Assembly (NCBI GenBank): GCA_007694115.1
Contig: RECJ01000115.1
Location: 1-64,000, forward strand
Origin: Leptolyngbya sp. DLM2.Bin27
Lineage (GTDB): Bacteria; Cyanobacteriota; Cyanobacteriia; Phormidesmidales; Phormidesmidaceae
Direction of reading: 5' to 3'
Length of the DNA stretch: 64,000 nucleotides
Below are positions 35,014 through 42,335 of the stretch, piece after piece. How positions within the stretch are numbered: position 1 is the stretch's first letter; each line of letters begins with the position of its first letter. The notes under the pieces were generated by a model. It was given only the letters and a program-made list of their open reading frames with translations, did not search any database and was not told the origin of the DNA. A program made the position numbers and the translations under genes.

Positions 35014-35286
35014 TTAACGCTGGGTATAGAGATGGTCGAGCCACTGGCGTAGGGCTGGCTCGGAGACGCCGCAGACGGTTTGCCCGGTGATGGGGTCAAT
35101 GGCATGCCACCGGGTTTGCCCTTCACGGTGGGTCGCCCAGGCGTAGGGCTCGCTAGCGGCCCCGAGGCGACCGGCAACGCTGCGGTACAGAGATTTGACC
35201 GATTCGCTCAGCGCTTGCAGGGTGTAAACTGACCCATTCGAGACATAGAAGCGGGGGTAGACTTGCGCTCTGTAGGTGGACTTCAT
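35014..35286 (-). CDS. Small hypothetical protein
   Basis: A 90-residue protein, rich in Tyr, Ser and Arg, with a likely compact fold (YPRFYVSNGSVYTLQALSE, WATHREGQTRWHAIDP, VSEPALRQWLDHLY). There is no signal peptide or membrane helix. I do not recognise the family. It is accepted as real because AAAGGAGT lies seven bases upstream of its ATG and codon use matches its neighbours. It sits in the divergent region between the ABC operon and the racemase gene; a role in that locus cannot be claimed. Confidence 0.65.
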   Translation of the reverse strand: MKSTYRAQVYPRFYVSNGSVYTLQALSESVKSLYRSVAGRLGAASEPYAWATHREGQTRWHAIDPITGQTVCGVSEPALRQWLDHLYTQR

Positions 35287-35409
35287 CGGTAGACTCCTTT
35301 GTTAGCAACACTGCCAGCTTAATTCTTCTGTATCTAAAAACACAAAACATGGCTTTCATCTAGCCATGAACAGATTTGATGGTTAAGCTGGCCCAGGCTG
35401 GCCATCGGC

Positions 35410-35438
35410 TTGACAGTGCCCCCCGGTCGGGGATGCTA
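35410..35438 (+). promoter_or_regulatory. Possible promoter of the racemase gene
   Basis: TTGACA (35410-35415) is followed after 17 bases by ATGCTA, a weak -10. The racemase ATG is 40 bases downstream, with AGAGG before it. The spacer is a GC-rich palindrome-like run (CCCCCCGGTCGGGG). Confidence 0.35.
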
Positions 35439-35477
35439 GTAAGGCAGTTTTAGCCCCGCAGAGGCAATGGATACCCG

Positions 35478-36221
35478 ATGAAAATTCAAGTGATCAACCC
35501 GAATACCACGGCGACTATGACCGAGAAAATTGGTGTAGCCGCTCGCCAGGTGGCCGCACCCACCACCGAAATTTTGGCCTGCAACCCGGCCATGGGCCCG
35601 GTTTCAATTGAGGGGCACTACGACGAGGCCCTGAGTGTAATTGGCGTACTCGACGAAATTCGGCGGGGGGAAGCCGCTGGGATCGATGGCTATGTGATCG
35701 CCTGTTTTGGCGATCCCGGCCTGGGGGCAGCCCGGGAACTGGCCCGGGGGCCGGTGATTGGCATTGCCGAGGCGGCGATGCATGTGGCCAGTCTGGTGGC
35801 CCCCCGGTTCTCGGTTGTGACCACCCTGGGGCGCACCAAGGGGATTGCCCAACACCTGGTCACCAGCTACGGCATGACCGCCCACTGCGCCAGCATTCGA
35901 GCCGCCGAGGTAGCGGTGCTGGCCCTAGAAGAGTCCGGCAGCGCTGCCTACGATCAGATCTTGCAGGAGTGCCGCCTGGCCCTGGCCGAGGACGAAGCCG
36001 AGGCCATTGTGCTCGGCTGTGGCGGTATGGCGGATCTGGCCGCTGAGTTGGCCGCTAGCCTAGGGGTGCCGGTGATCGAAGGGGTGACCGCCGGGGTGAA
36101 GCTGGTGGAGGCCGTGGTCGCCCTGGGGCTGGGCACCAGTAAGGTGCGCGACTACGCCTACCCGATCGCCAAGCCCTGCCTAGGCCTACTGGACAAGTTT
36201 GCCCTACCCTCCCAGGGCTAA
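35478..36221 (+). CDS. Asp/Glu racemase superfamily, hydantoin/allantoin racemase type
   Basis: A 247-residue cytosolic racemase. The two catalytic cysteines are visible as ACFGDPGL (Cys at about residue 75) and LGCGGMADL (about 178), with the N-terminal INPNTT signature (about 6-11). IGIAEAAMH and VTTLGRT complete the pattern of HyuE/HpxA-type enzymes, which interconvert enantiomers of 5-substituted hydantoins or allantoin by a cofactor-free two-base mechanism. The gene faces the six-gene ABC operon across a shared region. Catabolism of a ureide or hydantoin as a nitrogen source is a reasonable reading, though no hydantoinase or allantoinase is in the window. Confidence 0.85.
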   Translation: MKIQVINPNTTATMTEKIGVAARQVAAPTTEILACNPAMGPVSIEGHYDEALSVIGVLDEIRRGEAAGIDGYVIACFGDPGLGAARELARGPVIGIAEAAMHVASLVAPRFSVVTTLGRTKGIAQHLVTSYGMTAHCASIRAAEVAVLALEESGSAAYDQILQECRLALAEDEAEAIVLGCGGMADLAAELAASLGVPVIEGVTAGVKLVEAVVALGLGTSKVRDYAYPIAKPCLGLLDKFALPSQG

Positions 36222-36502
36222 GCGCCCTCTGTCCGCCTGGGTCTCACCTTGCCCTGTCTACCGCCGTTTTTTTGATGGGCGTACCAGAAGCTAGCCCGGC
36301 AGATGCAGCAGCATCACCTAAAGCTCAATTTTCGGAATAGGATGCTGGCAGGGTGTAGTCAACAGTGGCGTGCAAACTCAATCTCGGCCAAAGCATAGGC
36401 ATAGAGTTTTACCTATGGAAAAGCTAATCCCGAGCTGGATTGGGGATAGCAGCAGTCTGAGCCTGTGCGCACCGTCGCCAACAAACGATAGCCGCTATAT
36501 CG

Positions 36503-37522
36503 ATGCATACCCTTACCATGCCCCCCGAATCTCTGCCCCAGGGCGACTCGGCTGACGACGCTGCGGTCGGCGGCCTGGTAGATAGGGCCACCGCCCTCAA
36601 CCAGGCCGCCGACCACCCCAGGCAAACTAGCGATCAAACCTGGAGCTGCACCCGCGTGCTCACCGGCCACAGCAGCTGGGTGCGGACGGTGGCCGTCAGC
36701 GCCGATGGTAATTTCATCATTAGCGGCAGCGGCGACAAGACCGTGCGGGTGTGGAACCTAGTCACCGGCCACACCATTCAGACCATTGACAGCCATCGGG
36801 CCTGGGTGCGGTCAGTGGCCGTCAGCCCCGACCGCACCTGCTTTGCCAGCGTCAGCAACGACAACATCATTCAGCTGTGGGATCTGGCCACCGGGCGATC
36901 CCTCGGTCAGCTGGAAGGTCAAACCAATTGGGTGCGGCCCGTGGCCTTTAGCCCCAATGGCAAGTACCTATTTAGCGGCGGCCAAGATCACAAACTCTGC
37001 GTGTGGCGGCTGAGCGATCGCACCCTGGTTCATCACTTCAACGGCCATACCCACTGGGTGCGAGCCATCGCCGTCAGCCGCGACGGCAGCACCTTGATCA
37101 GCGGCAGCCAAGATCAAACCATCCGCCTGTATCGGCTCAAGGGCAAAGGCACTAACCGGGTGCTGAGCGGCCACACCGGGGAAGTGCTCTCAGTGGCGGC
37201 TAGCCCCAACAACTGGCTGCTGGCCAGCGCCAGTGCCGACTGCACCGTGCGCTTTTGGAAGCTCAACAGCGGCCGCCAAACCACATGTTTTAAGGCCCAT
37301 CCGGCCCCGGTCAATGGCCTGGCCTTTAGCCCCGACGGCAAACTGCTGGCCACCGCCAGCAACGACAGCACCATTCGCCTGTGGGATATGGAGCAGGGCC
37401 AATTGGTGGCGGTGTTAACGGGCCACGAGGGCTGGGTGTGGGGCATAGACTTTGCCCCCGATGGCAAAACTCTAGTCAGCGCCGGGTGGGATGGCACCGT
37501 GCGGGTGTGGCAAGAGCAGTAA
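36503..37522 (+). CDS. WD40-repeat protein (seven blades)
   Basis: A 339-residue protein. After a ~50-residue polar N-terminus, seven WD repeats fill residues about 50-339, each with a GH dipeptide near its start and ending in WNL, WDL, WRL, YRL, WKL, WDM and WQE. It forms one seven-bladed propeller that serves as a protein-interaction platform. The partner is unknown. Several blades share a W-V-R signature (SSWVRTVAVS, RAWVRSVAVS, NWVRPVAFS), showing internal duplication. ATG 36503 is used; ATG 36518 is also possible. There is no signal peptide, so it is cytosolic. It converges with sdhB, stops 16 bp apart. Confidence 0.93.
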   Translation: MHTLTMPPESLPQGDSADDAAVGGLVDRATALNQAADHPRQTSDQTWSCTRVLTGHSSWVRTVAVSADGNFIISGSGDKTVRVWNLVTGHTIQTIDSHRAWVRSVAVSPDRTCFASVSNDNIIQLWDLATGRSLGQLEGQTNWVRPVAFSPNGKYLFSGGQDHKLCVWRLSDRTLVHHFNGHTHWVRAIAVSRDGSTLISGSQDQTIRLYRLKGKGTNRVLSGHTGEVLSVAASPNNWLLASASADCTVRFWKLNSGRQTTCFKAHPAPVNGLAFSPDGKLLATASNDSTIRLWDMEQGQLVAVLTGHEGWVWGIDFAPDGKTLVSAGWDGTVRVWQEQ

Positions 37523-37538
37523 AGATGCGATCGCAGAT

Positions 37539-38282
37539 CTAGGTACTCAGGGTCGCCCGCACATACTCGCGGCGCATAGATGCGATCGCATCAATCGAGA
37601 TACCCTTGGGGCACACCGCCTGGCACTCGCCGTGGTTGGAGCAGTCGCCAAAGCCCTCGCTGGCCATCTGGTCACTCATCGCCAGCACCCGCTGGTGGCG
37701 CTCGGGATGGCCCTGGGGCAGCAGCGCCAGGTGGGCGACTTTTGCTGCCGTGAAGAGTGACGCCGAGGCGTTGGGGCAGGCGGCGACGCAGGCCCCGCAG
37801 CCGATGCAGGCGGCGTAGTCAAAGGCGGCATCGGCATGGGCCTTGGGGATGGGCATGGCGTTGGCCTCGGGAGCCGACCCGGTTTTGACCGAAACATAAC
37901 CTCCGGCCATGACAATGCGGTCGAGGGCGGCCCGGTCAACCACCAGATCTTTAATCACCGGAAACCCCTTAGCTCGCCAAGGTTCAATGGTGATCTCGTC
38001 GCCGTCGTTAAAGTGCCGCATGTAGAGCTGGCACGTGGCGGTTTCAGGCCGCCCGCCGTGGGCTTTACCGTTGATCATCACCCCGCACGAGCCGCAGATA
38101 CCCTCGCGGCAGTCGTGGTCAAACTCGACCGGGTCGGCCCCGGCGTGAATCAGCTGCTCGTTGAGCACATCGAGCAGCTCTAAAAACGACATATCGGGGT
38201 GGGCATCGGCCACGGTGTAGCGGTGAAACTGGCCGGGGACACTGGCGCTAGCCTGTCGCCAGACCTTGAGGTGAAGTTGCAT
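37539..38282 (-). CDS. sdhB: Succinate dehydrogenase/fumarate reductase iron-sulfur subunit
   Basis: A 247-residue SdhB/FrdB. The 2Fe-2S cluster ligands are in [15 protein letters not shown] (about residues 58-72) plus a distal Cys (TATCQLY). The 4Fe-4S and 3Fe-4S clusters use [12 protein letters not shown] (about 159-170) and [13 protein letters not shown]. It passes electrons from the flavoprotein subunit to quinone at the thylakoid or plasma membrane. No sdhA or anchor subunit is adjacent, as is usual in cyanobacteria where these genes are scattered. ATG 38282 directly opens on the conserved fold. Confidence 0.95.
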   Translation of the reverse strand: MQLHLKVWRQASASVPGQFHRYTVADAHPDMSFLELLDVLNEQLIHAGADPVEFDHDCREGICGSCGVMINGKAHGGRPETATCQLYMRHFNDGDEITIEPWRAKGFPVIKDLVVDRAALDRIVMAGGYVSVKTGSAPEANAMPIPKAHADAAFDYAACIGCGACVAACPNASASLFTAAKVAHLALLPQGHPERHQRVLAMSDQMASEGFGDCSNHGECQAVCPKGISIDAIASMRREYVRATLST

Positions 38283-38331
38283 AGGGCGCGGGAATGGTTT
38301 TATCTGTAGTGTAGCGGGGGCAGGGGGGAAG

Positions 38332-38427
38332 GGGTGTCAGGTGTCGGGGATCGGGTGCACGGTTTACGGTGTGAACCGTGCACCGCAAACCGTATACCGT
38401 GAACCGCAAACCGCAAACCGCAAACCT
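38332..38427. repeat. Heptanucleotide array upstream of sdhB/SUI1
   Basis: Units such as AGGTGTC, GGGTGCA and CGGTTTA turn into their complements (CCGTGCA, CCGCAAA four times). It lies between divergent sdhB and the SUI1 gene and belongs to the same family as the array at 7379-7506. Confidence 0.78.
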
Positions 38428-38471
38428 TCTCCCCCCAAATGGTATAAATCAGGCAGTCTATATGAACGCGT

Positions 38472-38828
38472 ATGGCTAAAGGTAAATCAAAACCTGGGGC
38501 TAAATCTGGGGCGGGCGACCGCCACGCCTACCGGGAGTTTGGCCCGGCTGACCCGATGGCGCGGGCGGTGCCTGACCGCCCCCCCAACCAGCAGACGGTG
38601 CGGGTGCAGGTGAGCCGCAAGGGGCGCGGCGGCAAAACCGTCACCATTGTCAATGGCTTTCAGCACAGCCCCGATGCGCTCACGGCCCTGGCTAAGCAGC
38701 TCAAGGCCCAGTGCGGCACTGGCGGCACCGCCAAAGACGACGCCATCGAGATTCAGGGCGACCATGCCCAAAAGCTAGTAGATCTGCTGGTAGCCAAGGG
38801 CTATCAGGCTAAACGGAGTGGAGGGTAA
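38472..38828 (+). CDS. SUI1/eIF1-family translation factor (YciH-like)
   Basis: A 118-residue protein. A basic, disordered N-terminus (about 1-45) precedes the SUI1 domain (VRVQVSRKGRGGKTVTIVNGF and LAKQLKAQCGTGGTAKDDAIEIQGDH). Bacterial homologues resemble eIF1 and influence start-site selection, but the role is not essential in most bacteria. GTGGTA is the loop characteristic of YciH. The next gene begins 8 bp after the stop, suggesting cotranscription with the AT-rich ORFan. Confidence 0.92.
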   Translation: MAKGKSKPGAKSGAGDRHAYREFGPADPMARAVPDRPPNQQTVRVQVSRKGRGGKTVTIVNGFQHSPDALTALAKQLKAQCGTGGTAKDDAIEIQGDHAQKLVDLLVAKGYQAKRSGG

Positions 38829-38836
38829 GCATCAAC

Positions 38837-39814
38837 ATGATTGATGGAATTGATCAACTTGTTTCTCTATATGGGGGGCAAGACAATTTTGTAGAAGCAT
38901 TTATAGAAAGCACATTATTTATCCCTCCAGAAATTGTTCAGTCGAGGAATGCTGAAATAGTTGATCTTTATCGATCTGGGGGCAAGCTACCGATTCGGTA
39001 CTCGCCTTCTCACCATGAAGTTTTAGGCATTCAGAATAAAGCAGAAGCGATTACCCTGACTAGGCACCAAAAAACATGCTTGCCAAAGTATCCAGCTTTT
39101 AATATAAAAATTGACAATGATGGTAATCATGAAAATAGACGTCAAATCAAACTTCGTCTAAATCAAACTATTAGTCTTGGGAAGAATAGTTCTGTCAAGA
39201 ATTATATTATCTCCCACGTTTGGGGATTGGCATCTCACCCCTTATTTTTTTCTTCGCTTTGGAATATTGTTTTAGTTCCAGCACACTTTAACTATTTGAT
39301 GGATAAAGACCCTGACTCCCATGGGGCAGTAGAGCTTGTTAAAGGTACAATCCGAGACCTATGCATTTCTCTATACGAGCCCTACGAAAATCTCATTCCT
39401 CATATCCCTGAGATTGAAGAGTTCAAGGGCTTTTTAAAGGCTAACTCCGACTTCCCCAAACACAAAGAATACATTGTTAATTTTTTAACTTCAGGCGGTA
39501 TCGAAAGACGCCGGAATGATCTATTTATTTCGGAGGATGAAGGGCGATCGCTCAAAGAACTTCTTGGATCAATCGGAAAGAAATTTTTTCTGGATAACTA
39601 TTCTGCCTATGCAAACGGAGAAGATCTGACGGAGTTAATCCCATTGGGAATGTATACTTACAACTCACTCCAATCAAGAATAAGCAAGTTAAAGAGAATT
39701 TTCAAGGAAGACCTCAATGTCAAAGCCTTGATCTATATTGTAGAAAGTGAAAATTCAAAGTTAGATAGAAGTTCGCTTGATTTGGCAAAAGAATTGCTGG
39801 AAGTGGCTAGGTAA
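38837..39814 (+). CDS. AT-rich ORFan with HNH-like nuclease signature
   Basis: A 325-residue protein of unlike composition: the line at 39121 is 19/60 G+C, against 45/60 at 41041 in the neighbouring gene. The centre (about residues 128-160) reads SHVWGLASHPLF, then SLWNIVLVPAHFNYLMDK. The spacing His-x15-Asn-x8-Asn fits a beta-beta-alpha-metal (HNH) active site, with LVPxHxN replacing the usual LLCxxCN. No signal peptide or membrane segment. I do not recognise the family otherwise. An orphan restriction enzyme, toxin or homing nuclease is possible. AGGG lies upstream of the ATG, the gene is intact, and it follows the SUI1 gene by 8 bp. Confidence 0.6.
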   Translation: MIDGIDQLVSLYGGQDNFVEAFIESTLFIPPEIVQSRNAEIVDLYRSGGKLPIRYSPSHHEVLGIQNKAEAITLTRHQKTCLPKYPAFNIKIDNDGNHENRRQIKLRLNQTISLGKNSSVKNYIISHVWGLASHPLFFSSLWNIVLVPAHFNYLMDKDPDSHGAVELVKGTIRDLCISLYEPYENLIPHIPEIEEFKGFLKANSDFPKHKEYIVNFLTSGGIERRRNDLFISEDEGRSLKELLGSIGKKFFLDNYSAYANGEDLTELIPLGMYTYNSLQSRISKLKRIFKEDLNVKALIYIVESENSKLDRSSLDLAKELLEVAR

Positions 39815-39851
39815 GAGAGATGGTTCAGGATGAGATCGCTAGGAGAACTAA

Positions 39852-41915
39852 ATGAAGGTTGATCGGATAAATCTTTATGGCCTTTTTAGGCTGCTGACCT
39901 GCTTTTTGGTGTCTTTAGGCTTAACTTTTGCCACTCATGGGCTGTCACCACTGCATTTGGTCGCCAATGCAGCGACACCGTTTGCTGCTACTACTGCAAT
40001 TCAAGCTGCTCCTAAGCAAATTCTCCCCAGCGGTAACGAAGTTCCCACTCTTCCACCGCCGATCATTCCCACCGACATTCAAACCCACTGGACCAAAGAC
40101 TGTATTACTGGCCTGGCCCAGGCGAGAATGCTGACCCCAGACCGCAGCGGGCGGTTTTATCCCGACGAGGCCATTCTCTGGGGCGACTATGTGGCTCTGC
40201 TCAACCAAATTTCGCCGCCGGGGCCAGCGCCGAACTGGGCCAACCCGCTGGAGCGAGCGCTCGGGGCCACTACCGCCCCCACGGTGGCGGCCCACTACCC
40301 CGACCAATACTTTCAGCCCGATCGCCCCCTGGTGCGGGCCGAGGCCATCATGGCCCTGGCCACCAAGCTGGGCGGCAGCTACCAGATTGCCGCCAACACC
40401 TTGATCAACGCCAGCCTAGAGGATGGCCGTCAGGTGCCTGGGTACGCCCGTGAGGGAGTGGCCAGCGCCCTGACCCTAGGCGTGGTGGTCAACTATCCCC
40501 AGGGCAATCGCCTCAACCCTACCCAGCGCCTGACTCGGGGCGAAGCCGCTGCCCTGCTGTGTCGGGCAGCGCCCAATCCGGCCCTGCGGCGATGGATCGA
40601 CCCGGCCTGGGTTGCCCAGGCGCAAACCCCCGCTGTGGCTGCGCCCGCCCGCGAAACTCGCGGTGTGTGGCTGACCAACATCGACAGCCAGGTACTGTTC
40701 TCAACTGAGGCGCTGGAGACGGCGGTGAATCGCCTGGCCGACCTCAACTTCAACACCCTCTACCCCGTGGTGTGGAACTATGGCCACACCCTCTACCCCA
40801 GCGCCACGGCCAAGCGCGAGCTGGGGGTGAGCCAGCATTTGATGGGCGATCTGCGCGCCCCAGGCCCAGCCAGCGAGAGCGATCGCGACATGATGCAGGA
40901 GGCGATCGACTTTGGCCACGCCCGGGGCATGGCGGTGGTGCCCTGGTTTGAGTTTGGCTTTATGGCCCCGGCCAACTACGAGCTGTACCGCCGCCACCCC
41001 GACTGGTTTACCCAAAAGCGAGTAGAGCCAGCCCCCGCTGCCCCTCGCCGCAGCGGCCAGCTTGGCGAGGGGGTGGGGCTCACGGCGATGGATCAGGCCA
41101 AAACCAGCGACCTGGCCCGCGAAAAGCACCGGGCCGACCAGCAGCTGGCCCAAGTGGATGAGTTTTTGCCCGACGATGCCCCGGTCGATGACCCCGGTAT
41201 CTGGATGGAGGGCAACCGTATTCCCCGCCGCTGGATGAACCCCTTTCACCCCCAGGTGCAAAAGTTTCAGCTGGAGCTGATCAACGACCTGGTGAGCAAC
41301 TACGAGGTCGACGGCTTTCAGTTTGACGACCACCTGGGCCTGCCGGTCGACTTTGGCTACGACCCCTACACGATCAACCTCTACCGGGCCGAGCACGGCG
41401 GTCGCGTGCCCCCCAACAACCCCCAAGACGCCGAGTGGGTGGCCTGGCGGGCCAACAAAATCTCTGACTTTTTGGCCGAGGTTTACAAGCTGGTCAAGGC
41501 CCGCCGCCCCAACGCGGTGATGTCGATTTCGCCCAACCCCTATCCCTTTGCCTACGTCAACTATCTGCAAGACTGGCCCGAGTGGGTCAACCGGGGCATT
41601 GTCGATGAGCTGGTGGTGCAGATCTACCGCAGCGACCAAAACCGTTTTATGTGGGAGATGAACAAGCCCTCGATTCAGGCGGCGCGGCGCAAAATTCCGG
41701 TTAGCGTTGGCATCCTCAGCGGGCTGCGGGCCGCCCCGGTGAAGATGGACTTTATTGCTGACCAAATGGCGGCGGTGCGCGATCGCACCTACGCCGGTAT
41801 GGCGTTCTTCTTCTACGAGTCGCTGTGGATTCCGCCGCCGCCCGAGACCGCTGCCCAGCGGGTCGAAACCCTAGGCCAGGCCTTTGCCACCACGGCCCTC
41901 CGGGCCAGCCGCTAG
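39852..41915 (+). CDS. SLH-domain family-10-like glycoside hydrolase (GHL10)
   Basis: A 687-residue secreted protein. It has a signal peptide (about residues 1-42) and an S-layer-homology region with two to three SLH motifs (about 75-255: THWTKDCITGLAQARML, YPDQYFQPDRPLVRAEA, NRLNPTQRLTRGEAAALL). The GHL10 hydrolase-like barrel covers about 268-680 (RGVWLTNIDSQVL, VVPWFEFGF, EVDGFQFDDHLG). It is presumably attached to peptidoglycan-linked polymer and acts on envelope or extracellular polysaccharide. A strong AGGAG precedes ATG 39852. The first ~150 bases are AT-richer than the rest. A perfect 21-bp tandem duplication overlaps the stop codon. Confidence 0.9.
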   Translation: MKVDRINLYGLFRLLTCFLVSLGLTFATHGLSPLHLVANAATPFAATTAIQAAPKQILPSGNEVPTLPPPIIPTDIQTHWTKDCITGLAQARMLTPDRSGRFYPDEAILWGDYVALLNQISPPGPAPNWANPLERALGATTAPTVAAHYPDQYFQPDRPLVRAEAIMALATKLGGSYQIAANTLINASLEDGRQVPGYAREGVASALTLGVVVNYPQGNRLNPTQRLTRGEAAALLCRAAPNPALRRWIDPAWVAQAQTPAVAAPARETRGVWLTNIDSQVLFSTEALETAVNRLADLNFNTLYPVVWNYGHTLYPSATAKRELGVSQHLMGDLRAPGPASESDRDMMQEAIDFGHARGMAVVPWFEFGFMAPANYELYRRHPDWFTQKRVEPAPAAPRRSGQLGEGVGLTAMDQAKTSDLAREKHRADQQLAQVDEFLPDDAPVDDPGIWMEGNRIPRRWMNPFHPQVQKFQLELINDLVSNYEVDGFQFDDHLGLPVDFGYDPYTINLYRAEHGGRVPPNNPQDAEWVAWRANKISDFLAEVYKLVKARRPNAVMSISPNPYPFAYVNYLQDWPEWVNRGIVDELVVQIYRSDQNRFMWEMNKPSIQAARRKIPVSVGILSGLRAAPVKMDFIADQMAAVRDRTYAGMAFFFYESLWIPPPPETAAQRVETLGQAFATTALRASR

Positions 41916-41945
41916 GCAGACCCAGCCAGCCGCTAGGCAGACCCA
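41904..41945. repeat. 21-bp perfect tandem duplication at the GHL10 stop codon
   Basis: The unit starting GCCAGCCGCTAGG is repeated twice exactly (41904-41924, 41925-41945), duplicating the codons Ala-Ser-Arg-stop. Only the first copy is translated. It indicates a recent slippage event. Confidence 0.85.
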
Positions 41946-41985
41946 GTAGGATAACAAAGCGCCTTCAACCCATCATTGCTCCCCT

Positions 41986-42258
41986 ATGACGCCTGACCCC
42001 GCTCCCCGAGACCAGCCCCCCCAGGGCATGAGTACCGAAAAATATGCCCGGCTCAAGGCCGAGGCCCAGGCTCCCTATCGGGGGCTGCGTAAGTTTATCT
42101 ACGGGGCCGTAGGGGCCTCGGGGGCAATCGGGGCGGTGACGTTTTTTACCCAGCTGCTGGCCGGGCGCGACGTGGGCAATGCGCTGCCCAACCTGGGCGT
42201 GCAGCTAGGGGTAATTGCCGTCGTCGTGGTTTTATTTCGCTTGGAGAAAAAAGACTAG
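41986..42258 (+). CDS. DUF3493 (LPA3-like) membrane protein
   Basis: A 90-residue protein. The soluble N-terminus carries the family motif LKAEAQAPYRGLRKFIYGAVGASGAIGA (about residues 23-51, entering helix 1). A second helix follows (about 66-83) and a charged end LEKKD. The plant relative LPA3 helps assemble photosystem II; the cyanobacterial role is unproven. ATG 41986 is followed by a Pro-rich stretch that could be an overextension; an in-frame ATG at 42028 gives a shorter protein. Just upstream is the tandem duplication. Confidence 0.83.
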   Translation: MTPDPAPRDQPPQGMSTEKYARLKAEAQAPYRGLRKFIYGAVGASGAIGAVTFFTQLLAGRDVGNALPNLGVQLGVIAVVVVLFRLEKKD

Positions 42259-42335
42259 GGTGCCTCCATTCAGCTGTGGCTACTGGTTTTGAGCCAGCAT
42301 GATAGGGTGATCATGCCCCCAATCGCCGAGCCGTT

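Noticed and set aside
40701-41765. A 354-codon minus-strand open frame opposite the GHL10 hydrolase
   Set aside because: It mirrors the GC-rich codon pattern of the plus-strand gene, has no ribosome-binding site and its Val/His-rich translation matches no fold.
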